Translations under genes and position numbers: made by a program
Notes under the pieces: model-generated
What the model was told of the DNA's origin: nothing
Database searches by the model: none
Seen by the model: the letters and a program-made list of their open reading frames with translations, nothing else
Shown: positions 21,001 to 32,052 of the stretch, piece by piece
Numbering within the stretch: the first letter of the stretch is position 1
Layout: each line of letters starts with the position of its first letter
DNA from: Tubulanus polymorphus
Lineage: Eukaryota > Nemertea > Palaeonemertea > Tubulaniformes > Tubulanidae
Direction: 5' to 3'
Assembly (NCBI RefSeq): GCF_964204645.1
Contig: NC_134025.1
Location: 4,531,001-4,595,000 of the forward strand
DNA length: 64,000 bases

Positions 21001-23601
21001 CGTTTCCAAATATAATTTATTTTCACACAACCAACACAACTTTATGGGGGCCTGGTGTAGGTAACTTGTCAATCCCCATGGGAATCTATAGTTTTAGCCA
21101 ATATGAAATAATTTTTATTAATGGGGGCCCTAACATCTGCTAGAGAAGGACTATAGAACAAAAGAACGGGGCGTCATTTATTGAACATATTGAATGATTC
21201 AACTTGTTGAAAGGCATTCGATGATTAACTTATAGTATTCATCAAGATTCGAGCTTATATAAGAATATAACTCAATGTCATGCAGAATTTCTTGATTTGT
21301 TGAATATTTGTTTTGTCTTTAATACAAGCTGTCGACGGGTCGGACATAAACAATAAATGATATTCCTGTGAGGTTACAGGATCGAATCAGCACTAGCGTT
21401 CTCACCTTATGCGAATCACGGAAAAATTTAATTTCCCGGTTTATGAGATCCTTCTTGTCATCTTCCATGTCCATATCCTCAATGCCCTATAATGATAAAG
21501 TAAAACATTCAGAATGAGGGATACTTCTTCTGAGGTCACTTGATCCTGCATGTCACTCCAAGGTTTATAGCAGTCGGACTGAGGCGATTAAGTCAGCACT
21601 TTTCCCGAATCCAAAAAGACAAGTGGCGTTTACTATAGACTTTTGCTAATCAGAGAGGGCAGGTGGCTATGTCTTGATAATAGGCCCAGTTGAATTCCAC
21701 ATAACAAGACATAATAAGCAGTAATTAAAATTTGTCAGCAGAACTTTCCTGTGATAGCATCGAGTTCAAAAAGTGAACACTTTTCAACACTTTCAGGATT
21801 CTTCCTAAAATGTAAGCACTGATCAGGGCCTATCCTTAAATTTTTCCCGACGTTAACAAGTTTCTGACTTTGTTACGCTCACTACAACCCTATTACTATA
21901 TGAATAAAAACTCACCGTATCTTTTTCCTCTTTTTGTTTTCTAGGACGACGGTTTTGTTCCTCCGCAACGGGATCTCTCGTCAAATCATCGTGATATTCG
22001 CGCATTATCGCGTCCAGTCCAGCCTTCGCTACACGATCTTCCCTCATCGTGAATTCATCCAAACTATCATCTTCCGTTTCACCTTCTTCGCCATTTCCAT
22101 TCTCAGAGTCGGCCTTTTTTCCACTTTGTTTCGCTCTCTTTTTCTTCTTGTATTCATCGAGAAGAGCTTTCGTTTTTGCATCGACTTTTACCTATGATGT
22201 ATTTTCAGCATTATTGCATGTTTTCATATTAAAAACAGTAAGATATAAAACTAAGAGTTCCAAAAACTTACAACTAGTTTTTTCTCGCATATTTGCCATT
22301 CATTCAGTAGCCTTATACATCTCCAGGTAGATTCCGGATCATCGTACTCACAAAATCCAAAAGCTACAAAATCAATCCGTCAAAGTTTTAATAAGGAACC
22401 AAAATCATTCAAATATAATTCAGCGTTGCAGTCAACATACAAAATACAAGTGATATCTGATTACCTTGTAATTTTCCTGAGGCACCTTGAACACGTTTCC
22501 AACTAAGAACATTGCCACACCGCTGCAAACATCAATCAAAATAAGATTCAACTCAAGCAAATGTTTCATTTAAATGAGTTTAAGGTTAACATCATATATA
22601 CCTTCAACTCAATATATTACATTCTACAAAACAGTAATTACCTGAAGCATCTGTTTAACCATTGGATCTGGTGCGCGATCAGCAATGTTACCAACAAATA
22701 CAGTCGTCACTGGCTTATTTTCTCCATCATGATCCTGAACAAAACAATTTAAGAGAATTCATCAAAAATGTCAACAGCAAGCAGAACTTCCATATCATGG
22801 AAGTTGAAACCTATGTTCAGAAAAAAATTAACATTGAATACTTTATGGAGACAAGCCATAAAGGTTCTCGGGCTCAAACTCAATTTCTCAGTTATGAGGT
22901 CGTGTCAAGAAACAGTTTTTAGTGCCTAATTCTGCCACTAGATGGCACATTAGGCCCACTCTGCACTGCACAATGAGTCCCCCATACTTTGTAGCCAAGT
23001 TTCATCAACATCGACACAAAAATAACAAAGCTAAGTAGCTGAAAGGCAGACACACATACAGACGGAATAAGAGTCTCATGAAGCCCAAGAAACAAAAATA
23101 TTCCCATCAAGGAACTCACCTTTTTTCTTAACTGAGGTATTTCTTGTGGAATCAATTTTTTTGGTTGCTTTTGCATAGAAAGAGAATGACTCATCATCTG
23201 TAAAATGATACATTTCAACCTCAAAAATCACAGTGAAATTTTCATAGACCCTTAAACAAACTTAAACACATTTAGAATATGAAATAATAGAACTTTGACT
23301 TTAATATTGTTGAGATAATGCTTACATTTGGAGGCATAACTTGTGGCATGGACATCATTCCTACAAATGAAAAACATACACATATATATATATAAAACAT
23401 ACACATACATATTGGTGAGGTTAAATTGATGGTCATTCAATTCATTGCGACAAAAAAAATAAAAAATAATTATCAACCTGATGTTTCAGAATGCTCTTCT
23501 GCCTGATCCCTAAATATAATATATAACTTACCCATAGGAAAACCATATGTTACTGGAGGCGGCATGCCTGACATCATTGGGGGCCTTGGTGGATAAGACA
23601 T
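15001..23601 (-). CDS. RBM25: RNA-binding protein 25 (splicing factor, RRM + RE-rich + PWI)
   Basis: Nuclear splicing regulator. The 21 coding exons are 23532-23601, 23326-23360, 23120-23197, 22642-22734, 22465-22522, 22272-22363, 21916-22191, 21406-21486, 20922-20939, 19261-19499, 18551-18577, 18322-18345, 17482-17578, 17304-17393, 17149-17222, 16990-17004, 16402-16552, 16082-16307, 15657-15919, 15230-15376, 15001-15093. They total 748 residues; human RBM25 is 843. A Pro/Met-rich N-terminus (MSYPPRPPMMSGMPPPVTYG) is followed by an RRM at about 70-145 (TTVFVGNIADR, LSWKRVQGASGKLQAFGFCE). A glutamine run and Arg/Glu-rich domain come next, coded by 19261-19499 and the following exons. The C-terminal PWI domain (about 620-748) has IKPWVNKKIVEYIGEEEATL and ends EAKKAGLVK. 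An acceptor just upstream of the ATG (about 23604) implies a 5' UTR exon. Four exons are microexons. Confidence 0.94.
16990..17004 (-). other. RBM25: RBM25 15-nt microexon
   Basis: Sequence between an AG acceptor and a GTAAGT donor. It joins KFYK to GSALSR by adding GRNFA in frame. It lies at the junction between the RE-rich region and the linker that precedes the HPDPEGE segment. Confidence 0.75.
17579..18321 (-). other. RBM25 intron
   Basis: AT-rich intron; no exon, RNA gene or repeat recognised. Confidence 0.5.
18322..18345 (-). other. RBM25: RBM25 24-nt microexon
   Basis: Flanked by TTTTTAG and GTAAGAA. Phase matches both neighbours, coding within RAQESLAKRERR. Confidence 0.7.
18551..18577 (-). 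other. RBM25: RBM25 27-nt microexon
   Basis: Flanked by TTTTTAG and GTAAGG. Coding TMPATKTTR with a codon split at each end, in phase with exons on both sides. Confidence 0.65.
18838..18925 (-). repeat. tRNA-derived SINE fragment
   Basis: On the minus strand, CTCGGGCTAGTCAGAC resembles a pol III A box and GATTCGAATCCCAC at 18846-18859 matches a B box. It lies in an RBM25 intron. Confidence 0.5.
19088..19155 (+). repeat. tRNA-derived SINE fragment (plus orientation)
   Basis: TGGTTGAGTCTAGCG (A-box-like) is followed about 20 bp later by GGTATGAATCCCTG (B-box-like). It lies in the same RBM25 intron, opposite in orientation to the copy at 18838. Confidence 0.4.
19500..20921 (-). other. RBM25 intron
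   Basis: About 1.4 kb of intron without recognisable coding sequence between the RE-rich exon and the 18-nt microexon. Confidence 0.5.
20922..20939 (-). other. RBM25: RBM25 18-nt microexon
   Basis: Flanked by TTGTCAG and GTAAGAC. Coding LDPDVE between FRDSHK and VENDDN, phase 0 on both sides. It is skippable without a frame change. Confidence 0.6.
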
Positions 23602-23604
23602 CCT

Positions 23605-23966
23605 GGAAATGAGTAATAATGAACGGTTGAAACCCAGACTATACATCACTTGCTGTCCGTCTTTTCGACATTTCAGACCGAATTTTACGCATTTCCCAAC
23701 GAGATATCAATATCAAGTGACTATCTTGCAATAAAGCGTCTACTCTTTTTTATGAATACCTACCTAGATATGTCTTCAGTTAGTTTGTATAAATGTTTCT
23801 AGCGTTTTTATTTCGATATTTTCCTCACGAGAAAAGAAAGCACGAATCACTACCCACAATTCCATCGACCAATTAGCCATTGACACCGATGATTGTCGGT
23901 AGATGGCGCCAGTTGCTTGCTGTTGGCAGCTGTCAAATCAAATTTTATTGGTGAAAATAGGAAAGG
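23605..23966. promoter_or_regulatory. bidirectional promoter RBM25 / ZDHHC with CTCF-like site
   Basis: The RBM25 start codon (23601, minus) and the palmitoyltransferase start codon (23967, plus) are 365 bp apart and divergent. The RBM25 5' UTR exon must lie in this interval or overlap it. At 23898-23912 GGTAGATGGCGCCAG contains AGATGGCGCC, the core of insect-type CTCF sites. Confidence 0.55.
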
Positions 23967-24881
23967 ATGCATTTTTCTGAGAGCGAAGTCCTTCATGGGC
24001 GCAGGTCTCTGAAAGAAAAACTAGTTAACGTTGCATACCATAACACTGGACGACAAAACCTGACGTTAGGACGACGAATCGACACACTGAAAATCGGTCG
24101 ATTTGGGCTTATATTTTTCTGGTGTATGATCACGAGCTTGACATTCTGTATACCTTGTATAGTGCTACCTAAACTTTATCCGCACCCGCCTGATTATTGG
24201 ATAAGAGTATGCATTTTCTTTTTCGTGCTGATGGAAGGAATTACGAATTGGATTCTATTAAGACGTCATGAAAGCCAGTGGAAACCCTGCCAACCTAGAG
24301 CCAGTGAAGTGCCGCAATTAGGTTGGAACTATTGTATCATCTGCGAACAAAATGCTCCTCCAAGAAGCCATCATTGTAAAGTGTGTCAGATATGCATTTT
24401 AAAGCGCGATCACCATTGCTTTTTTGCAAATGTTTGCGTCGGATTCTTTAACAGACGATATTATATTGTTTGTGTATTTTACATTTTATTAACAAATGCA
24501 TATGCAATCTATCTGATTTCTGCATACCTATACAGCTATATCAATATATTTTCAGGAGAATTTGTAGCTTTTATTCCCGTCATACAATTTGTCCTTGTTG
24601 CTATAGGGTCATTGCCTATTACTCAGATTTACCTGATCTGGCAAGTATACTTGTGTTTAAGCTCACTGTGTATGGCTGTTGTACTATTCAGTGTTGGTAT
24701 GTTTATATCGCTCATTGGAAGCACTGAACGTGAAATGAGCAAGAGTATTTCTGACTATATTCAAGTCGGGACTTTGATTAGTAGAATTAGAACAGTTTTT
24801 GGTCCATACTGGATTGTGAATTTCATAATACCACTAACGACATCACCAGTCGGTGATGGAATCCATTGGAAGAGTAGGTAA
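23967..24881 (+). CDS. ZDHHC: DHHC palmitoyltransferase (ZDHHC22/24-like), intronless
   Basis: Integral membrane S-acyltransferase of 304 residues in a single exon. The cysteine-rich domain (about 123-166) has CIICEQNAPPRSHHCKVCQI, CILKRDHHC with the catalytic DHHC at 148-151, and NVCVGFFNRRYY. Hydrophobic segments at about 46-70 and 81-98 precede it; 165-190, 200-222 and 226-252 follow. The C-terminal TTxE motif of larger family members is not obvious. Length and the short N-terminus suit the ZDHHC22/ZDHHC24 group. The enzyme attaches palmitate to protein cysteines, probably at Golgi or ER. It shares a promoter region with RBM25. A poly(A) signal AATAAA lies 28 bp after the stop. Lack of introns stands out against its intron-rich neighbours. 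Confidence 0.93.
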   Translation: MHFSESEVLHGRRSLKEKLVNVAYHNTGRQNLTLGRRIDTLKIGRFGLIFFWCMITSLTFCIPCIVLPKLYPHPPDYWIRVCIFFFVLMEGITNWILLRRHESQWKPCQPRASEVPQLGWNYCIICEQNAPPRSHHCKVCQICILKRDHHCFFANVCVGFFNRRYYIVCVFYILLTNAYAIYLISAYLYSYINIFSGEFVAFIPVIQFVLVAIGSLPITQIYLIWQVYLCLSSLCMAVVLFSVGMFISLIGSTEREMSKSISDYIQVGTLISRIRTVFGPYWIVNFIIPLTTSPVGDGIHWKSR

Positions 24882-24908
24882 AGATCAGGAATTAAGACAT
24901 CATTTATA

Positions 24909-24914
24909 AATAAA
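24909..24914 (+). terminator. poly(A) signal of the DHHC gene
   Basis: AATAAA 28 bp downstream of the TAA stop region. Confidence 0.7.
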
Positions 24915-25129
24915 CAACTTTATTACAATCAATATGATGTAAATTTCGACTCTACTGTCCAAAATACAAGTTTTTATTCTTAAACATGTTTCTCTAGATG
25001 CATTTGCTGGATGATCAAAAATCATAAACTGCACGTGATGTTGAATGGTATTTTTTTCCACATTTCATAGAAATATCTTTTCACTGGTTTTTGTAAAATA
25101 AATCATCAATTACTGGTAGACCGATTGTG

Positions 25130-25135
25130 TTTATT
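25130..25135 (-). terminator. poly(A) signal candidate of UBXN1
   Basis: AATAAA on the minus strand about 195 nt after the UBXN1 stop. A second minus-strand AATAAA sits at 24919-24924. Confidence 0.5.
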
Positions 25136-25328
25136 TTTACTTTAAGGCTTCTGTAAGCAAAATCAGCTATAGGTTGAATTATACGCTGCTTATTTCTCAT
25201 GGCAACAAAACTGAAATCAGTCGCTATGACTTCGATGGAGATATTTCCCCCATGTGTCAAGTCTCGTACAGTATCCGCATTAAAACAATGGTTCGCTTGC
25301 ACAATTAATCTCTAATTTATAGTTATAA

Positions 25329-27382
25329 TCACTTTTGTTTCGTCACAATAAGAACAGCTGATGGAACCAAACCTACAATGAAAATCAGGGAATGAACCAT
25401 TTAGTCACCATGCTAGTATAAGTATTGCAAGTAAGTATTGCAACATTAGCCTAAACCAATACCTAATTCGCTCAATGGCTTCTCCATATCTTCGTCAGTA
25501 AATACTTTTCTTGGATAAGTAGTCATTAAAGCAAATTGAGCGCAAGGATCTCCGAGTTTCATTTGAATAAACAATCGTACACGAGCTAGTTCACTTTTCA
25601 CATCAAATGTTTCCGTCACGCATTCACCGTCCATTAATCGGATCTACAATAATATAATTCTATCTTTTGAATATATCGAGGCTTAGTTATCTAGTACAGG
25701 GTCCCTTCAGATCATTCCTGGATATTAAGGACATTTCAAGAAGAAAGTGTCGCCATCACTTTCATATCACAATTACAGTAGACTCCTAGATTAGTACTGT
25801 TTATCTCAGTGAACCATTAATTTGGTGGTTATGTAAGCAAATTTGTATCCTTTACACTACCTAAACCAATTAGTAAGTGCCTAATTGGTTAAAATATCCA
25901 GGTTCCAACTGTATCGATATAGAGTTTTTATATAGGGAATCAAGGAGTTGTAGGGACTCCTCTGTAGTAACAATCACTACCGCAACCGGATTTTACCTGA
26001 ATTCTAGATTTATCATAGGTTTTTTTTACAGCAGGAGAAGCAGTGGCTGGAGCGGGTACTGGCTGTGATGCTGGTGTAACTGTTGCAGTCTGTTGTCCTT
26101 GTTTTGGAAACTGAAAACAAATAAATCAGAAACAGATGTTTCATTTCGAATTTGACAAAATCATTGTCTCAAAGCCTTTCAAGAAAGTCATATCCCTTAA
26201 ACATTTGATCTAATTGAATTTGTACATACTTTAGCAGCTCTGGCTTTCTTATCTTCCTCAATTTGTTCTCTGACTTTTTGCCGGGCCAATTTTTCCTCGT
26301 GTTTTTCTCTTCGTCTTTGTTCAGCAAGTTGTTTCATTTCATCGTCCTTCATCCTGAATTCAACCAAAAAAATATCTGACCATGAGAACTGAAATCTTAA
26401 TGCAACATACTGAGAAATCTTACTATTCATACTTTTGTTTTGCGGCTGTCAGATCTCTGCCTTGAATTCTTCTCAATTTTTCTTTTTCACGAGCCTCTTC
26501 CTGCTCCTTTTTAGCTTTTTCTACCCTTTTTTCTTTTAATTTTTCTTGAATCCTAAAATGAAAACATTTTTCAGAGCACTTACGAGAATAGCTTGAATTT
26601 TGTTACGATGATTAATGAGGAGTTAATGAAAAATCAACCTGGCTAATTGTTCTTGTTTTTCCTCCTCTGTCAGTGGTTTGATTTCTTCCGTAGATTCAGA
26701 GAAATTCGAATGACCAGATCTTGCAGCGTGTAACTGTACTGCATCCTCATCTCTTAATAATTTACCACAGCTAGAAAATTATACTAACACGTTAATATCA
26801 TTTGGCTTCCAGTGTCTACCTTCAACCTGCACTGACTGTTGTTAAATTAGGATCTTATTAGATTGCTTACTCATCACATTTTAAAGACATTGGCTGCTGT
26901 GCCGTCATGGCTGTATCAGAACTTGCAGGGGTTTCTTCCATTTCATCATCAACTGATGGCGGTGCAGGCTCAGGATCGGGATCATCTTGATGAGCAAATA
27001 ACCTTTATAGTTAAAGAATAGATATTAAAATCATAACTTTTCGAAATAACTCTTCTGACTCAATCAAATTCATAAAGTTTTTTTCCTTGAATTTACCATT
27101 CCATCGCCACATCTACGCCTTTGTAGTGTGTCTCTTTCAAGGCCTTTTCCCTGCAATCCAATGAAAACATCATTAACCACTCGGTCAAAGAATTATCTTT
27201 TTTGGTTTCAGAGAACAAATATATGTCGCTTCACTTACACACGGCGGTCACCACGACCACGTCCACCGAGAATGAGATTGATTTTCATGGTCGATATAGA
27301 TAGGAAGCAATTAAAACAAGTGCACTTACGCCTTAGGCTTTGAAAAGCCCATCTCTAATAGGGTTTCTATATCGGTCGGCAT
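25329..27382 (-). CDS. UBXN1: UBX domain protein 1 with UBA, C2H2 finger and UBX
   Basis: p97/VCP cofactor that binds ubiquitin chains. Nine coding exons: 27330-27382, 27097-27150, 26871-27002, 26639-26770, 26433-26552, 26230-26353, 25997-26110, 25463-25643, 25329-25372; 317 residues. The N-terminal UBA (1-40) has IETLLEMGFSKPKAEKALKE and VDVAMEWLFAHQDDPD. A C2H2-type motif follows with C78, C81, H94 and H100 (C-x2-C-x12-H-x5-H), then SFSESTEE-like acidic text (NFSESTEEIKPLTEEE). A long charged coiled coil spans about 120-205. A Pro/Ala-rich linker leads to a UBX domain (about 240-317) that ends GLVPSAVLIVTKQK, as in human UBXN1. The human protein (about 297 residues) lacks the zinc finger as far as I recall it. 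The start is the only ATG that begins a UBA. Confidence 0.93.
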
Positions 27383-28344
27383 CTTGGTATTAGTGATTCT
27401 TCTTGGTTAGTGATTAGATTAGCTTGTCTGCGAATTGTCGAATTGTCACCAGTAATTTGTCGGCTTCTCACTAGGAGTCGCTATGTCATGAATGTCGTAC
27501 CGATTTATCGAATATTCATGCATTTCGTTTGTTTGGTATTTTTTCACCTAAATGAGACGCAAACTTTACTCAATTAATTGCAAGGCTATTTGCTATGCCA
27601 AATAGAATTAGATTTTCTTCGTTATCTTTAGCCTTAATCGAAAATTGTTTCTACATACCGTGAAAGGTATGTTTAAAACACCGATCTGGACTTTGATACT
27701 TGGAAAATTTAGATACGCGTTGTAGACATAACCCCGCGAACTAATCTCGCCAATAAAGTTAACTCCTCCATTGATTTGAAGACGATTTATCCGGATAGGT
27801 GTAAATACATTTCTATACAGGTGTGTGTTTTCATTGTCTTTTTTGTTTGGATTCACCACCGACAGTGACTGACACCGTATTAAATTAGGTTCCTGCCTGA
27901 GGCTGTGTTAAAAGTCTGACTGAAAATCACGCTGAGACTCTAAAAGTAAAACTGTAAACTAAAATAAAAAGTTGAAGAAAAAAAATACTGCAGGAGTGCC
28001 CCCCAGCCGCAGATGTCCAGTGGCAGTGGCACACACAGTGTATGCAGTGTTTTTTTAATACTACCTGACCGAACCTACTGAGACTTCACTGAAAACCTTT
28101 TAATTTTAGTGTCAACGCCACGCCAGTATACTTCAGTACGTACGCAGTTGAGAGTTAAGTTTACAGCAGAGGAGCACTGCGAACTGAGTTGACTGGTTGA
28201 AACTGAGATCAATACTTATATTACTAAAACTTACTTGATGCAAACTGAAATGTCATTTGATTTGTTTGTGACTCAAGTTTGTTAATTTACTAACGATTTT
28301 CTATTCTTTTTTAGGTCTACAAACTTTTTGATTTGAAGAAAGCA
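27383..28344. promoter_or_regulatory. head-to-head intergenic region UBXN1 / NSMCE1
   Basis: Holds the promoters and 5' UTRs of the two divergent genes. NSMCE1 has an acceptor at about 28314 (TTTTTTAG), so a 5' UTR exon lies upstream. A minus-strand open frame of 83 codons at 27608-27859 has no recognisable family and is probably chance. Confidence 0.4.
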
Positions 28345-29732
28345 ATGTCACGTCAACTAAAAGAATCCCAACAGTTATTTCTGCAAGCGTTTATGTCGAG
28401 GGGTATTCTAGATTGCCGTCATGTGAAGTTGCTGTATCAAAATGTCTGTACACGTTTTGAAGAAGAGCCCGACATGAGTCGCCTGGGAAACTTTGTCATC
28501 ACGATCAACAGCTCCTTAAAGCCGTTTGGAATGGAAATTAAGAAGGGTACAAGTGAACAAACAGGAGGACAGTTTTATGCTTTAGTGAGTATGTTCCTTT
28601 GAAAGTCTTAATCTTTCCAGATAGTACCAAGTTTGGATATACTAAAAATATGCTTGATTTATAAATTTGAAATTTCAGGTGAATTTACATGAAACTAATA
28701 TTACGAGAATGTGTCCAACATATACACCTAATGACCTTGAACTGTTCAAGAAAATTGTATGTATACAATTGGAAATTTCAGCGAAATTACTCTACAGTTA
28801 TTATTAGCCTAAATTTAACAAGAGTTTAACTCATTTTTAGATTGAAGCGATAGTACAAACAGACGAAGGCTGCACGACGACCGTTAATGTTCTCAATATC
28901 GGGGCAGAAATGGAGAAAAAAGTGAGCAAGACCCACGCAGAGGAATTCCTTCATGATTTAGAAAAGAATAAATGGATAACGGTATGCTTCATTATAAATC
29001 CCTCACTACCTGGTACATAAGGCAAAAAACAGATAATTACAATGATTAGTCGGTATGCTTTACATTGATATTATCATAGCGTGTAGGTATTTTGATCTTC
29101 AGATAACAGATGGTGAGATATCACTAGATACTCGCAGTCTCCTCGAACTAGATCAATATATGAAGACGCAGTTTGAAGATCATGTTGTCATTTGTACTAT
29201 GTGTAAAAGAATATGTTTACAGGTAAGAGATAGTAATCTGATTTAAAAGTTTTAAGTTAGAGTTGATCGCAATGTGTATAGGAAAATTATAATTCTGCAA
29301 TGCAAGGAGATTATGGAATAATTGAATATACAGATGGCAATCCATGTATTGCATAAAACTCTTCATTTTTAAGGGTCAAGCTTGTGCTCAGTGTGATGTG
29401 AAACTACATATACATTGTGCGGCTACTTATTTCGCTCGTAATGCAAATGCTAATGCCTGTTGCCCTGAAAAGCGATGCAAGGCTCCTTGGATTCACGAGA
29501 TACCCCAGCCGAGAAAACGTTAGTATATGGCATAGTTGTATGCATAAATGCTCTCAGTATTGTTTGCCCATAGAGCGCATTATTTTTCAGCTAATTAGAT
29601 GAATTTACCTACTGGGAAATGTACCCTCTCTTTTTAGGTGGGCCTGATGATAGTCCAATGAAGGCCTCGCAGTCTACGGAATCACAGGATAGTCAACAGA
29701 GATCACGTACAACTCGCAAGAGAAGAGCCTGA
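28345..29732 (+). CDS. NSMCE1: SMC5/6 complex subunit NSE1, RING-like ubiquitin ligase
   Basis: Component of the SMC5/6 DNA repair complex in the nucleus; with MAGE/NSE3 and NSE4 it forms a subcomplex with E3 activity. Six coding exons: 28345-28584, 28679-28756, 28841-28981, 29103-29222, 29374-29518, 29638-29732; 272 residues (human 266). Winged-helix N-terminal part: FLQAFMSRGILDCRHVKLLY, then YALVNLHETNITRM. The C-terminal variant RING has CTMCKRICLQGQACAQCDVK, LHIHCAATYF, then ACCPEKRCKAPWIHEIP. That is the cysteine/histidine spacing of NSE1. The tail is basic (RTTRKRRA) and could be a nuclear signal. The chosen ATG aligns with the start of the winged helix; the frame upstream is also open to the acceptor, so a longer N-terminus cannot be excluded. 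Confidence 0.92.
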
Positions 29733-29842
29733 TTATTATCAGTAATAGTCCGATCGTTGACTTCACATGACTGCTGCCGATGTTCAATAATAATCCTTAT
29801 GGTGCAATTCGTAACATGTACATATGTTTATAGAAATCTGTA

Positions 29843-29848
29843 AATAAA
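29843..29848 (+). terminator. poly(A) signal of NSMCE1
   Basis: AATAAA 111 nt after the TGA stop. Confidence 0.7.
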
Positions 29849-29879
29849 TCGTTGAGCTTAATTTTTTGCAATTAAGATA

Positions 29880-30440
29880 TCCATTTTCCTTCTCTGCTTC
29901 TTCATTGATACATGAACGATTATTTCATATTTCTCTCATCAGGAAACGTTTTGTATTCATATCTCTTTCACGAATAACCAGTATTAGCTCGAGTCCTATT
30001 TTATAGCATTACAGCAGACAGGATTGAGGAACAATAAAAACTGAAAACCTGAGATAACAAATGTGAGCTAACGTATTTGGCCCTAAGGGGTTAATAAGAA
30101 ATGACCCAAAATCTGAAAAAAAATTCCGGAATGTACAACTGGTTGGTTTCAACTCCGTAAGCCTAGAATTACGAAAATATTGGCCATCAAAATATGGCGT
30201 TTTGACCTTGACCAAGAGTCTATATAAAATGTCCGCATTTTAATGAATAATATATGCCCATAAAATCAGTCGTACTACAACAGCCTCCTTCAGTGGAACC
30301 TCGTTACAACGATCATCGGTTATTATAATTTACTCAGAATTCTATCCTAAATAAATGCTTTCATAAGTGATTGGAGGCAATCTCTCGTCAAAACCACATA
30401 ATAGACATAAGCGGAGATAAAATGTCACTATTAATGTGCA
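29880..30440. other. intergenic NSMCE1 / FAU
   Basis: AT-rich. GGCCCTAAGGGGTTAATA near 30079 and GACCTTGACCAAGAG near 30211 look like remnants of a repeat, but no class is recognisable. Confidence 0.3.
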
Positions 30441-30446
30441 AACAGC

Positions 30447-30452
30447 TTTATT
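30447..30452 (-). terminator. poly(A) signal of FAU
   Basis: AATAAA on the minus strand about 53 nt after the FAU stop codon. Confidence 0.7.
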
Positions 30453-30504
30453 ATCTTGAATCTGAATCTGCTGTTACATAATTAAACACATCGTATCGGA
30501 ATAT

Positions 30505-31182
<678 letters not shown>

Positions 31183-31198
31183 GTTGTTGGATTCACCT

Positions 31199-31960
31199 GG
31201 AAAATAAATACATGTGGTATAATTAAGTAAATCCACAAAAAAATGAGGTCAACTAATTTGAAGACCAACAAGCCGAATCGAATTGGAAAAACGTATTCAA
31301 CTATTCTAGCAAGCTATCATCATACAGTAAGCTCTTACAGTACAAATCGTACGCTCAAATTAGCGTTAAAGACCTCTTAAAAACGAACAGGTAGTTTCAA
31401 GGTGTTAAATATGGGCGATTATTTCAAAATAATGGTTTAAATAGCGACTAACTTACACGTGCATGTGCAAATTTTCTATACAAATGGCTGGAAAGGCATA
31501 ACCTGTGTAATACGTCACGCATAAACGTGATAGTAGAGTCAAAAAGCCGGAACAGGACTCAAAATCTGTAAGCGGAAAACACGGATTCGCTTTCGGCATA
31601 AATGCATGAAGCGTAGTATCCCGATCACTAGAATTCGTTTGTTGAGAAAAGAAAAAATAGCTACATATCACCATATTATCGTTGAAATACAATGACTGAA
31701 GCACCGTAATCTATTTTCAGTGAAGAGGCCGATACATCTCTCTCTGACGAAATCCAGAGATTCAAGTGACTACGCCACGGCCCGGCGGACACTTATGGGC
31801 TGCTGAATTCATTTTTTATTCGGGGTGACAGTTGAAGCAATCTTATTTGCCAGAAATGCAATGAAATGGCATTCTCCATGTGAAAACATCAAGTAGAATT
31901 TGAGCCAAGGGGCGTGGTCTGAGACATAAAATATTTTTAGTGTCTGGATGTACAAATAAT
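31199..31960. other. FAU 5' intron and upstream region
   Basis: Must contain the FAU first exon and promoter. CCTCTTCACTG on the minus strand near 31725-31735 resembles a pyrimidine-rich TOP start, which ribosomal protein genes usually have. This is a guess without transcript data. No other gene seen. Confidence 0.3.
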
Positions 31961-31966
31961 TTTATT
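31961..31966 (-). terminator. poly(A) signal of MALSU1
   Basis: AATAAA on the minus strand about 87 nt after the MALSU1 stop. Confidence 0.7.
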
Positions 31967-32052
31967 TCTGAATAAATCTTTTTGAACATTTTGCTTGACA
32001 AAAAATGTAATAATCATAGTTCAATATTAATTTTCTCATTAAAACATGCAAG

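Noticed and set aside
25081-25302. 73-codon minus-strand ORF after UBXN1
   Set aside because: It begins 27 nt after the UBXN1 stop and contains a poly(A) signal (25130-25135); most likely 3' UTR. No family recognised.
27222-27262. Alternative UBXN1 exon coding GGRGRGDRR with a good donor
   Set aside because: No acceptor AG with a pyrimidine tract is present upstream of it, and the main transcript reads cleanly without it.
27608-27859. 83-codon minus-strand ORF between UBXN1 and NSMCE1
   Set aside because: AT-rich, no recognisable motif, lies in the shared promoter region; probably chance.
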